64,000 bases of DNA from Epiperipatus broadwayi (lineage: Eukaryota > Onychophora > Udeonychophora > Euonychophora > Peripatidae), in the NCBI GenBank assembly GCA_028023455.1, contig JAQFVV010012490.1, forward strand, positions 3,160,001 through 3,224,000, read 5' to 3'. The notes beneath the pieces are model-generated. The model saw only the letters and a list, made by a program, of their open reading frames with translations, had not been told where the DNA came from and searched no databases. Below are positions 34,250 to 45,727 of the stretch, piece by piece (the stretch's first letter is position 1; every line of letters begins with the position of its first letter). The position numbers and the translations under genes are program-made.

Positions 34250-35606
34250 GAAGTTTGTCAATATAAAATTAATATGCCAATTGTCAAGAGTTGGTTCAAT
34301 ACCTGGTTATATTATTAAGTTAGAGGCCAGAAATATATATATATATCAAATTGATGTGCAAGTTTACATACATAGGGGAAGTTAAGTATATTTTACTATT
34401 ATATTTATTTTTATTAATCCCAGCAAGAGTTATGGAACAAAGCATAATTCTAGCTTCCTTTATTATTAACAATTACATTATAGACATGGTTTATCTATCC
34501 CACACAACACTACTAACAGGCATGATTAATAAACTTAATTACAGAAGACAGTGGTATCTGGGTTTGAATTCTGTGCTGTCTACATTATTATAGGCATTGG
34601 CTAGATAGGCCAATCTCCATTATCGAGTAATAAGAAATATATATATGTTCCTTTGTAGACATGGCACATGCAGGAATCTGGAGCGTGGGTTATGAATCAC
34701 TATCATCATAGAGTACCCATTTATCAGCTCAAAAACACGGCTATCTCCAGTACTGGTAAAATATCCATCTGGCAGCTCGCATAGTATTACTCGACATCTA
34801 TTCATTTATTGGAAGTATATAGGCTCTAACTCATACTTGGATAGATATTTAAGCCTATATTTAAAATTTAGTAAAACAATGATATGGAAATCAGGATAAC
34901 CATATTTTAAGTGCTATAAAATGCCTATGAGCTTAAATATAAAGCTTAATTATGAATTATCATAGTAAATCACTAAGGAGGCAATAAGATATGCCTGCTG
35001 AGACAAAGATTTTTCCCCTAGCTGTATGCATCATTAAATAGATATAGCAAGATAATAAATAAAAAATTTCCCATTTTACATTTAAGAAAAAAAAAAGCAT
35101 GATTATTTCTTTTAACACATAAATAAACGCACATATATATTATTTCATTTGTCATACAGAATTTCAACCAAACATAAACTAAATAGATGTGGACTTAAAT
35201 AATTATTTTAGCGCTCATTTATTCTTAATTTTGTTAATGAGGTATTAGTTTGATTACATATATACCAGTAGATTGAAAGTTTTAATTCAGATATTTGATT
35301 TTCTTTTTAAATAAACAAATGATAACATTTTAACTCACAAGGAGCTTGTGCTTGTTACTTTAAAGTTATAAAATGATTATTACTCTCCCCCTAAAGATTG
35401 GAGACAAAACAAACAATTTACGCATTAATTGATTTAATAGTAAAATATCATTCCTCCAATGCTTGAGTCAGGCATATAATATAAATAAAGTTAATCAATA
35501 AAATGTATTTTTTTATAACTGTGGCATATTTCAAAATAAATAAAAAATTGTACTTATAAAGTTTATAAAATTTTGTACCATTAACAATTAGAAATTAAGT
35601 TCTGAT
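34250..35606. other. AT-rich noncoding DNA
   Basis: No gene recognised up to the target duplication of the RTE LINE. Could include diverged LTR sequence continuing from 33298, which would be about this long if intact. Confidence 0.4.
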
Positions 35607-35943
35607 ATAGACTGATTGGCAGCAGAAAGGAGTTTGCTATTAACTGAAAGGAGACCCTTTGATTCCTCTTGGAGGCCTTAAAGGAACCGAGCAGGGCAAA
35701 TTCCTAATGTCCACTCCATACGTTCTTGTCGTTGTAGCTGTTATTACTATGTGATTATTCATATAGTATACGAACATGGATGGGCTGCTCACCAACACGC
35801 ATTAGCCAGCGTGGTGAGTTTATTGGCTTTTTACCTCTGAGTTTAAGATCAAGAAACACCATGGTCTTTCTTCTCAGTGCCTGATAAGGCAGAATGAATG
35901 TTTGTGTAAATGATAAATATTTTCCCCATACATATATACAATT

Positions 35944-36933
35944 ATGACAGACAAAAATAAAGCATGGCCCTTATTCCCAGGAGGCTGTAAAGTCACCAAC
36001 CAAGGCAGCGGTTGGTGGCCGAAGGCGGAGGGTGCTAAGAATCCCCTGATTGTGGACCCAGGCTGCCATTTGATGACAACTTTTTATTTAGGTACTTACA
36101 ACTGCAGATCACTTTCAAGTGAAGGAAGATTGCAAGAATTAGAGGAAGAACTGTCTTATATTAAATGGGACATTATTGGACTTTGTGAAGTTAAAAGAAA
36201 AGGAGAAGAAACAATTGATTTAAAAAGTGGACATATACTCTATTATAAAGGCACAATTATTGGAAATACAAGTGGAGTAGGATTCATTATAAATAAAAAG
36301 TGGAAGAACAATATTGTGGAGATTGATAGTGTATCGGACAGAGTGGCAAGATTAGTTATACAACTTAATAGCAGATACCAAATGCAGATAATTCAGGTTT
36401 ATGCCCCAACAAGTTCTCATAGTGATGAAGTAGTAGAAGATTTTTATATGGATGTACAAAAGGCTTTTGATCAGAGTAAACAACATTTTAAAATTGTTAT
36501 GGGAGACTTTAATGCTAGAATTGGTAGACAAATGAAAGATGAAATTGCTGTAGGTAATTTTGGTTATGGTAATAGAAATGAGAGAGGACATAGACTTGTG
36601 GAGTTTGCAGAAAAAGAAAAACTTTATATTATGAATTCATTTTTTGAGAAAAATGTTAAAAGGAAATGGACATGGAAGCATCCAAATGAAGGTACAGCAG
36701 AATTGGATTATATTTTGACTAACAGAAAATACATATTTCAAGATTGTAATGTTCTTAATAAATTTAACACAGGAAGTGATCATCGATTAGTAAGGTGTAA
36801 GTTACGTGTTAATGTAAAACTAGAGAGACAAAAATTATTAAGAAAAACAATATTTACAGTTGATATTCCTAATCTTCAGAAACATTCTAATGAATTTAAA
36901 TTAGAACTTACAAATAGGTTTAGGAGATTTTGA
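35944..36933 (+). CDS. RTE LINE apurinic endonuclease ORF
   Basis: 329 codons encoding the N-terminal APE-type endonuclease, which nicks target DNA to prime reverse transcription. Catalytic residues visible: Asn53 in TYNCRSL, Glu82 in LCEVKRK, YAPT at about 153-156, GDFNARIG at 187-194, and SDHRLV at 278-283. The first roughly 44 residues are outside the conserved domain, so translation may begin at Met44. The frame ends at 36933, 13 bases before the next ORF begins. Comparison with the old copy at about 41730-41760 indicates an 8-nt deletion near 36920, so the original protein probably continued into the RT. Confidence 0.85.
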   Translation: MTDKNKAWPLFPGGCKVTNQGSGWWPKAEGAKNPLIVDPGCHLMTTFYLGTYNCRSLSSEGRLQELEEELSYIKWDIIGLCEVKRKGEETIDLKSGHILYYKGTIIGNTSGVGFIINKKWKNNIVEIDSVSDRVARLVIQLNSRYQMQIIQVYAPTSSHSDEVVEDFYMDVQKAFDQSKQHFKIVMGDFNARIGRQMKDEIAVGNFGYGNRNERGHRLVEFAEKEKLYIMNSFFEKNVKRKWTWKHPNEGTAELDYILTNRKYIFQDCNVLNKFNTGSDHRLVRCKLRVNVKLERQKLLRKTIFTVDIPNLQKHSNEFKLELTNRFRRF

Positions 36934-36946
36934 ACATGATTCAGAT

Positions 36947-38893
36947 TTGAATGAAATTAATATGAAAATAACTGATACACTTTTAAAAACTGCAACAAAC
37001 ATAGCTGGTAGAAAAAAGCAGCAATTGACTAATAAAATTTCTACTGAGACTAGAGAATTTATGAAGAAAAGAAGGAATATGAAGATATACAAAAATGATG
37101 TATTAAAAAGAATTGAACATCTCGAATTTTGTAAAATGGTATGGAAAAGAGTTGAAAATGATATAAGAAAGTATAACTGTGAAATAGCAAGGAAAGCTGT
37201 AGAAGAAAATAAAAGTCTCAAAAATGTTAAACAACATTTTGGTATTGGTAGGAAATTTATATCTGCAATAAGAAAAAAAGATGGAATTATTACTAAAAAG
37301 AGAGATGATATCATGAAATTGGTAGAAGATTTTTATCAAGAATTATATAGTAATAAAGAACAAGTACCTCCTATATCTATTACATCTTCCGAATTGCCCA
37401 GAATTTTAAATGAAGAAGTGAGACATGCAATTAAGTGTATGAAGAAAGGAAAGGCTCCAGGAAATGATGGAATTATAATTGATATATTAAAAGAAGCAGG
37501 TGAAGAAATAGAAACAATTTTACCAAAGTTATATACCAAATGTTTAAATGATAAAGATGTACCGGAAGATTGGAAGAATGCAGTAATAATATTAATATTT
37601 AAAAAAGGTGATAAAGAAGATATTAGAAATTACAGACCTATCAGCCTTTTATCAGTTTTATATAAAATTTTTACCAAGATAATTACAAGTAGGCTACAGA
37701 GAACTTTGGATTTCCACCAACCAAGAGAACAAGCTGGATTTAAAAGTGGTTTTAATACAATAGATCATATCCAGGTATTGAGAGAAGTCATAGAAAGGAC
37801 AAATGAATATGAGTTGTCATTATGTTTTGGATTTGTAGATTATGAAAAGGCATTCGATTCTATACACATTTCTTCAGTGATTAAAGCATTGGATCATCAA
37901 GGTATAGATCCAGGATATTGTCATATTTTAAAGAATATTTATAAAAATGCAACAGCAACAATTAGATTACATAATGATACTGGAAAAATCAACATTGAGA
38001 AAGGTGTAAGACAAGGTGACTCCATATCTCCAAAACTCTTTACAGCAGTGCTGCAAGAAGTATTTTGTGGATTAAAATGGGAAACTAAAGGAGTGAAAGT
38101 AAATGGAGAGTATTTAAGTCATTTAGATTTCGCAGATGATGTAGTTGTTTTTGCAAATAATGCTTCAGAGCTGCAGGAAATGTTGCAGGAATTAGCAGAT
38201 GAAAGTAGAAAAGTAGGACTAAAGATAAATGTTAAAAAGACTAAAGTAATGTTTAATCGATTTGCTCAAAATATGAAAATAAAGATTGATTATGAAGAAT
38301 TAGAAGAAGTTAACAGTTACAAATACCTTGGTCAGATTATTAATACAGATGGAAACATAATGGAGGAAATTAATCATAGAATTAAACTTGGTTGGAGTGC
38401 TTTTGGTAGAAATAACTTGATACTAAAAGGAAATATGCCTATGTGTTTGAAAAGGATGGTTTTTAACAAATGTGTTTTACCAGTTCTTACTTATGGATCT
38501 GAGACTTGGACACTTAATAGAAGAGCAATACACAGACTTCAGACCACTCAAAGGAGTATGGAGAGATGTATGTTGGGAGTAACAAGAAGAGATCGAAAAC
38601 GCAATGTATGGTTAAGACAACAAACAGGTGTTACTGACCTTATTGAAAAAATTAAAAGATTGAAATGGAGTTGGGCTGGACATATTGCTAGAAGAGATGA
38701 TAATAGATGGACAATTGAAATTTTAAACTGGATTCCAAGAGATTGTAAAAGACCCAGAAAGAGACCGCATGTGAGATGGATGGATGAAATAAGAAAATGT
38801 GCAGGAGTGTTGTGGAGAAGAGAAGCTAAAGATCGGAGAAGATGGATTAAACTTGGAGAGACCTTCATCCTGCAGTGGATTGATAATGGTTGA
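36947..38893 (+). CDS. RTE LINE reverse transcriptase ORF
   Basis: 648 codons covering the RT and C-terminal part of the polyprotein. RT motifs in order: GKAPGNDGI (168-176), NYRPISLL (228-235), FVDYEKAFDS with catalytic Asp298, RQGDSISPKLF (355-365), and FADDVVVFA with the Asp pair at 397-398. The C-terminal part has WAGHIARRDDNRW and RPRKRPHVRWMDEI, characteristic of this widespread RTE-type family. The ATG at 36947 is only the first Met after the frame break and probably not the native start. All catalytic residues are intact. Confidence 0.9.
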   Translation: MNEINMKITDTLLKTATNIAGRKKQQLTNKISTETREFMKKRRNMKIYKNDVLKRIEHLEFCKMVWKRVENDIRKYNCEIARKAVEENKSLKNVKQHFGIGRKFISAIRKKDGIITKKRDDIMKLVEDFYQELYSNKEQVPPISITSSELPRILNEEVRHAIKCMKKGKAPGNDGIIIDILKEAGEEIETILPKLYTKCLNDKDVPEDWKNAVIILIFKKGDKEDIRNYRPISLLSVLYKIFTKIITSRLQRTLDFHQPREQAGFKSGFNTIDHIQVLREVIERTNEYELSLCFGFVDYEKAFDSIHISSVIKALDHQGIDPGYCHILKNIYKNATATIRLHNDTGKINIEKGVRQGDSISPKLFTAVLQEVFCGLKWETKGVKVNGEYLSHLDFADDVVVFANNASELQEMLQELADESRKVGLKINVKKTKVMFNRFAQNMKIKIDYEELEEVNSYKYLGQIINTDGNIMEEINHRIKLGWSAFGRNNLILKGNMPMCLKRMVFNKCVLPVLTYGSETWTLNRRAIHRLQTTQRSMERCMLGVTRRDRKRNVWLRQQTGVTDLIEKIKRLKWSWAGHIARRDDNRWTIEILNWIPRDCKRPRKRPHVRWMDEIRKCAGVLWRREAKDRRRWIKLGETFILQWIDNG

Positions 38894-38912
38894 TGATGAT
38901 GATAGACTGATT

Positions 38913-40549
38913 TGTTATAAAAGAGTTACTACACCTAAATATAGATTAATGTCTTTTTTAAATTACATCTTCCTTTAGAAGGCACTTTAAATATTTTATC
39001 TTTAAAGATTAAAAGTTCATACTTGCATTTGGAGGCTGTTTGATGATGGCACAACTATCTTTTTGCAGGTCAAAGCTTAAGGTCTGGACAGGCTCTTGGT
39101 TTACTGGACACAGGAAAGGACTGGATTTGAAGCTGGTACATTCTCCCTTTCTTTGCATGAAATCAATAGGTTTCTCCACACCAAAGATGTACTCTCTTTC
39201 TCCGGAGATCTCCGAAAGGAAGGCTAACTTGTTTTCTACTCAAAAGCCATGATGATACTTAAAAACTAGCAGGACGTCTGCTTACACTTAGTGGTACATT
39301 AGAGAGTGTCAAAAAAGAGAACTATAACCCAGTATTTATAAGCCTACCAATCTAAAAAAAAATTTTAATCAGCAAAAACCAAGAAATAATATTTAAGTAC
39401 CCCTCCAGCTCTTATGTCTAGACTTTACACTGCTTGACTAATTCCTAATTTGCACCAATTTGCAAAACCTTATCAAGAATAAAATAAGGCTTTGAAAACT
39501 TAACTGACTCCAAACACAAGAAATAATTTGCGTCCCAATGAAACTATATTTTTTCAAATGTTTTATAAAAGACATAAAAATTCTTGCTTTTAGATGAATG
39601 TTAAGCTATCATTTAGTAAAATCTGTTAATTGCAAAAAAAAAGTCAACTTAATTTTTCCATTTCTTTTTTTAGAAAAAACATACAAAACAAAAAATTGCA
39701 TTTTCTTTTCCAAATATATAACTGAAATGTATTTTAATGTTAACAATATATACATACGTGTACCATCATACAATCATACACACACCTACATATATATATT
39801 ATTTTGTTAATAAAGAGGGTGAAAAATTAGCTATATGATCTATCACCCTAGGTTTATATTACATTTAAATAAATATCATGAAGCTCTGCGTGTGCATACA
39901 CACAGACTGCTGTGTGTGCATACATAGACTGCTTCAATATATATATGTGAATAAAGGGTTGTCTCATTTTCCATTTTGTAATCTTTATTTGCAATTAACA
40001 ATTTTTAAGTAATTAGTTAAGAGTCTTTTGTTTTCTCCCTGACCTTAGTGGGCTTTAAAAGAAAAAGCTGGTATTCTGTGACATTAAAATGTGGAAGGCA
40101 CATGTGGATTGCCTTCAGGTGATTTGCATGTGTGTTGTGCAATTCTGATAGTTAAAATATATTCATGCATTCTTTATTATATTTGATGTAATTAAACATG
40201 TGTATTTTTTTATATAAATAAAAACAATTATTAAATGATGTAACCTTTCCATTTCAATTTTTCTTATTTGAAATAAAATTTATTTTTAATGAAACAGATA
40301 TATATATAAAATTAAGGGGTTTTTTTTTTCATTATATAACTAACATGTTGCAGTTTTATAAAAATTTAACAATTTTTCTATTAAGCATTCTTGCAATTAT
40401 CAAAATATTATTTTATCTACATTGAATAATCCTAAATTACACATTTTAATTAAAATGACAAATTTTATTATTCATTTATTATTTAAATATAGTTTAATTT
40501 CTTTACTTTTATATATATATATATTTTGCTATTGGTTTTAGCAATTGTA
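38913..40549. other. Noncoding DNA
   Basis: A less AT-rich patch at 39020-39260 has an open frame of 70 codons with no recognised family. The rest is AT-rich with CA/TG repeats near 39770 and 39890. Confidence 0.4.
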
Positions 40550-41942
40550 ATTTATTACTGTAGGCACCTGATTTTTTTGTTGTTGATAATTCTTGTAACA
40601 TTTCCTGAAGCTCTGAAGCATTATTTGCAAAAAAAAAAACACATCATCTGCAAAATCTAGATGATTTAAATAATATCTATTTACTTTAATTGTTTTACCG
40701 TTTTAATCCACAAACTAAAGTTTTGAAGATAAAGAATCATCCTTGTTAATATTAAGCTTAGTATCATCATGTAAACTAATCATTGCTGATGCATTTTGAT
40801 AAATATTCTTCAGAATACAACCATATCTCAGTCTGTATATCGATAATTATAAGCCATTTGCATTATGGAATTGCTTACAGAATTAAATGTCTTTTCATAA
40901 ACTATAAATGCTGAACACAATGGTACACACAGATTCATTTATCTTTTCTATAATCTCTTTCAATATTTGGAAGCGATTCATCAAGCTGAAAACACTTTTA
41001 AATTCAGTGTCCTTTTATTGATTAGAATTCAAAATTTGCTATAGATGAATAGTAATATTTTGATAAAGATTTGTTTAGAAAGACTGATAGGATCTAATGT
41101 CTTTTTTTATAATTTTTCTTAAATATCAATATTAATAATGCATTCTACCAACATCTGTTACCCCTTTATCATTTAGACATTTGATATATAGCTTTGTCAA
41201 CAATTTTTTTTTATTTCTTCATTTGTTTTTTTTTTAAATAATAATAATAATTCCATCATTTCCTGGAACTTTTCCTTCTTAGATTTAATTGCACATCTCA
41301 TTTCTATATTTAAAATAATTGGCAATTCAAAATATGATGTAATTATAGTGGGTGTTTGAGAATTCTTCCCCACATTTAATGATATCATCTCCCTTTTTAG
41401 TAAGTTTCAGATTTTCTTTTTATCGCAGAAATAGCTTTCCTTCCAATAACAAGATGCTATTTTACACCTATGAGACTTTTATTCTCTTCTATAACTTTCT
41501 TTGCAGATTGACAATTATATTTTTTATATCATTATTAACTCTTTTTCACTATTTTACAAACCTCTAGATAATCAATTCTTTTCATATTCCTTCTTTTCTT
41601 CATTCACAATTTGATTCAATAGAAAATTTATTGGAAAATTGCTACATTTTTTATATCAGCTATCCTTCTTGCAATTTTCGGTTGAATATTAATTATTTTC
41701 TTATTAATTTTAGTCAAGTCTGAATCATCTTCAAATTCTTTTAATATTTTAAAACGATGTGCAAGTTCTAATTTAAATTCATTGGAATGTTTCTGAAGAT
41801 TAGAAATACCAATTATTAATACTGTCTTTTCTTAATAGTTTTCATCTCTCTAGTTTTGCATTAAGACTATTTTATATATGATTAAGTGATGATCACTTCC
41901 TGGGTTGAATCTATTAAAAAATTAGAATTTTGAACTATATAT
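40550..41942 (-). pseudogene. Old RTE LINE copy, RT-proximal part
   Basis: On the minus strand, reading from 41942 down: GSDHHLI (end of endonuclease), QKHSNEFKLEL..., a segment like SELPRILNEEVRHAIK (41388-41197), and HLDFADDV followed by NNASELQEMLQEL near 40680-40580. Many stops and frameshifts. It continues the fragment at 44713-45727; the two were separated by the insertion at 41943-44712. Confidence 0.8.
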
Positions 41943-44712
41943 TGTAACGGAATGAGGATAAAGGGAATGGTCGTGCCTGGGGTGATGGAAAATCATCATC
42001 ACCCCAAAATATTTCAAATAATGAAATTTACAAAAAAGTATATTTAAGGATATAAGCAATTTTATATATTAAAGAGAGCATGAGATCATAAAATCTCTGA
42101 AAGATCAGCCAGTTAACTCCTTAGAACAACTACAAGTATCATTAGCAATAAGTAAAAGTAAGTATAAGTAATACTCAAAAGTAATAACCATTCATCATCA
42201 TGAATGATCAACCAAAATACACCAATACAATAAATCAACAGTCCATCTAGTATTGGATTTGATATGGGTCTTCTGTAGACCAGACTAACTATTTAGCTTT
42301 TGCCAGCTTGTGACAGATTATTGAAACCATTAATTTGGAAATGTACCACTTAAGTGCTAATCCATAGAATATACAACCATAAAAATAATGCTGGGATATT
42401 AAAATATGCTGATCATCATCAATGCTCTGGCCACTTAGTACATTAGTGTACTGGCCAACTATAAACTTAATTTCTAATAGACTAAACTAAATAAAATAGT
42501 GCATGGGCTTTAAAGAATTATATATGGGCAAATCTTAAGTACTGGATATGAAAGTGTGAGGATAAATCAATCACTTTAAATTACTGTTTACTATGTCTGA
42601 ATAAATGACGTCAACGAAATTATATGGTGGTTTACATATAACACATATATATGCACATAGTTGCACATTTTACTATTACATGAATATATTTCAATTGGCA
42701 TTCAATAATGACAAAAAAAAAAAAAAAGATTAACATTTTCATGTCTATTTGACACTCACTGATATATGCACAAACATGTGTATATTTAAGTCTTTATATA
42801 AAATACAATAATTAAAATTTTACATGTGTGTGCATGTATATATGCACACTGACATTTACTTATTTTAATATATTATATTTTTCATAGTTAATTCCTTGGT
42901 TATAAATTCACACATACACATGTGCATCAATAAACTATATATATAATTTAAAATGAGTTATCAAATTCTATCTTTAATGATTATAGTTTCTTTTTTTCCT
43001 TTTTTTTTAAAAAAATATCAGTTTATAAGTTCTTATTTCTTTAAAAAAAGAGTATAATCAACTTTTTTTTTTAAAAAAAAATATAAAGTCAATCTTTGTT
43101 TGGCAGGTACATGTTGATTGATTAATTATCAACATCTTTAAATTTAGATTATAGTATCATCTATTAATCCATTACTTTTTTACTTATTTTTAATCTAAGA
43201 AAAATTATTTGCTGGTATTTTTAAAATGTTATTTTTAGGAAAGAAATTACTTAAAATTTCATTATCATTATATAAATTAATATACTATACTCAGTATCAG
43301 CTGTATATGTTTATCTGCTTCTCTGCATATAGATACATCAACATACATATAACGATTTCTTCATCAAGCTGATGGACTTTAGGCAAACTGGTAGATTAAT
43401 TAGTCATAATTGATAGAGATATAATTCAGGTAATTTGTAGGCCTTGATCAGTTCCTTTCTGGACAGGATTGGCATATTTCAGGCAAGCTGTCTTCTAGAA
43501 CACATTTAAGCAAGGCTAGACTCATTAGAAGTTGACCTGAACTTCATGTGAATCAACTCCAGTATAGTGAAACCAGTAGACTACTGCTTTTGCCATTGCC
43601 CTCCTTACATTATTCCATGGCCAATCCACAGAAATAACTACTATTCTGGCCAATTAAAACCAATTGCTGCAAATTTCAACAAGTTGCAACAAAATATTAT
43701 AACCAATTTTGTAGCTGGCCAATGTGGCCAACTGCTTCTCAAAAATATTAAAGCCAAACTGAACTGATATTTTTATCAGCACTTTTTATAAGTCATTGGT
43801 GGTAATCAAAACATCTTAATTGAAAATAGCTTTTTTTGTCTAATCCTTAATTACAAACTACTTTTGGAAGCAACTTTGAAATTTTATCAAAGATGTGACT
43901 ACATGTTTTTATTTAGAGCAGTGGTCTTCAACCACCGAGCCGTAGAAATTTTTTGCTGGTCCGCGCTAGACTGGCAAGAAAGTTTTTAATAACAAAATAA
44001 TAAGATTTTAAACTTTTAATTAATATAAACAATTTTTATTTATTTTTTTCATCGCACTTTTACCTGATTAAAAAAAAAACAGAACAAAATCTAATCAGAC
44101 ATACATAAATTAATTTGTTTTTCTAGTTATCATAGATGTTTATGGGGGGGGGGGGATAGAATTAAATTTTTTATTACTTTTCTAAAAAAATTCAAAATTT
44201 TAAAAAAAAGATTTTTATTATACAAACTCCATATATATATATAACTTCATCTAAGGCTAAGCTGTTTACATCTTTAAGAAAATTTATCTATAGACTTCTG
44301 CTGGTCCATGAAATCTTATCCTTATTTTTGCCGGTCCACAAAACCTTATCCTTATTTTTACCAGTCCGCAGATGTGAAAAGGTTGAAGACCACTGATTTA
44401 GAGTATTAATTAAGACTTCAAAAATAAATAATAGAAACTTTTACAATTAACAGAAACATGTTTGTTTTTAAATTCAAAAATCAGAATATTAATTTATTTA
44501 GACCTTTTTAAATGTTTTAATTTATAATAAAATTCTGTTTTAAATCCCGAGTTATTTAACCCTTTATTTATTATGATTTAATTTTATTCCAGGAAAGTAA
44601 AAAGATATCTACAAAATTTTTGTCTGTGTTTATTTCTACTTTTCCTTTCTACTTTATATATATTTGTGTACACACACTATATTAATGTGTGCCATATAAC
44701 AGACCTGTTCTA
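41943..44712. mobile_element. TGTAACGG...TGTTCTA insertion, probable solo LTR
   Basis: It splits the old RTE copy at a homologous point and is flanked by ATAT (41939-41942 and 44713-44716). It starts TGTAACGG, as do the solo LTRs at 50449 and 58947, and ends CTGTTCTA, close to their CTGTTTCA. After subtraction of the hAT MITE and its duplication the length is about 2285 bp, essentially that of the LTR at 58947 (2284 bp). Internal similarity is faint, so it may be a different subfamily or a very old copy. Confidence 0.55.
43919..44395. mobile_element. hAT-type MITE
   Basis: 477 bp with ends CAGTGGTCTTCAACC / GGTTGAAGACCACTG and an exact 8-bp duplication ATTTAGAG (43911-43918 and 44396-44403). 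CAGTGGT-type ends and 8-bp duplications define hAT elements. It carries a run of 12-13 G near 44143. No transposase ORF, so non-autonomous. Confidence 0.9.
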
Positions 44713-45727
44713 ATATATTCTGTTAGTCAAAATATAGTCCAATTCTGCTAAATCTTCATGTGGATGGATCCATGTCCATTTATGTTTAGAATTTTTCTCA
44801 AAAAAATATATATATATACATTTTTTGGTTTCTGTCCATATCCAAATTCAAGTGCAGTATTTTTGGTTTTCAATTATTTACCAATTTTAGCAATAAAGTC
44901 TCTCGTGACAATTTTAAAATGTTCACTCTCATCAAAAGCATTTTGTCTTCATGTTAGGGTAAGAATTACCTGCATTTGGTATCTTTCATTAATTTGCATA
45001 ACTAATCTTACCATTCTAGCTTGATATCCCATTCACCTCCTCAGTGTTGTTCTTTCACTTTTTATTGATAATGAATCCTACCCCATTTTTGCTTCCAATA
45101 TTTATGCCTTCGTAATAACATATATATCCACATTTTAAATCAAATATCTCTTCAACTTTTCTTTTAACCTCGAAAAATGCTCCATTTAATAGTAGGCATT
45201 TCTGCCAATGTGTGCAATCCTCCTTCACTTGAATCAACTGGCAGTCTGCATCTCCAATCAGGGGATTATTGACATCCCCTGCTTTCAGATGCCAACAGCT
45301 ACCTTAACTAACAATTTTACAGGTTTCTTTGACTATGGGCTATAATTTAGTTTTGTCTGTTATCATGACTGAAAATATTTACAAGATAAAAAAAAGATTC
45401 ACACCCATTCACCATGTCTACAAGAAAACTCGACTGATATTTCAATTAAGAACTATCAAGAAACTGAGAAAAAAGATTGTGATGTTTCTCAAGTCGGAAG
45501 TAAAAAGCCAGTAAACTTACCATACTGGCTGATATGTATTGATGAGCAGCCCATCCTTATTTATTTATTCTATGAATAATCATATTATAATAACAGCCAT
45601 AACAAGAAGGTATGAAGTTAACATTAGGAATTTATCCTGTTCAATTTCTTTAAAGTCTCAAAAGATTAACCAAAAGGTCTCCTTTTAATTAACAACAAAC
45701 TACTCTGGAGTATAATAATGATGTAAA
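44713..45727 (-). pseudogene. Old RTE LINE copy, 5' and endonuclease part
   Basis: The top end (45727-45370) aligns with the 5' UTR of the intact LINE at 35618 (shared ATTCCTAATGT and GGATGGGCTGCTCA). Below it FEVKRKVEEIFDLKCG and GVGFIINKK (45237-45055) match the intact endonuclease, and AELDYILTNR near 44745 its C-terminal part. Frame breaks are frequent. Confidence 0.8.

Larger units (their letters stand above)
35618..38901 (+). mobile_element. Full-length RTE-clade LINE
   Basis: 3.28 kb with an 11-bp target duplication ATAGACTGATT (35607-35617 and 38902-38912). A 5' UTR of about 330 bp precedes the endonuclease ORF, and the short 3' end finishes in a TGATGATGATGAT run, typical of RTE elements that lack poly-A. 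The 5' end is confirmed by alignment with the old minus-strand copy ending near 45727. The exact duplication and long ORFs point to a recent insertion, but a frame break between the two ORFs makes it inactive as it stands. Confidence 0.85.
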
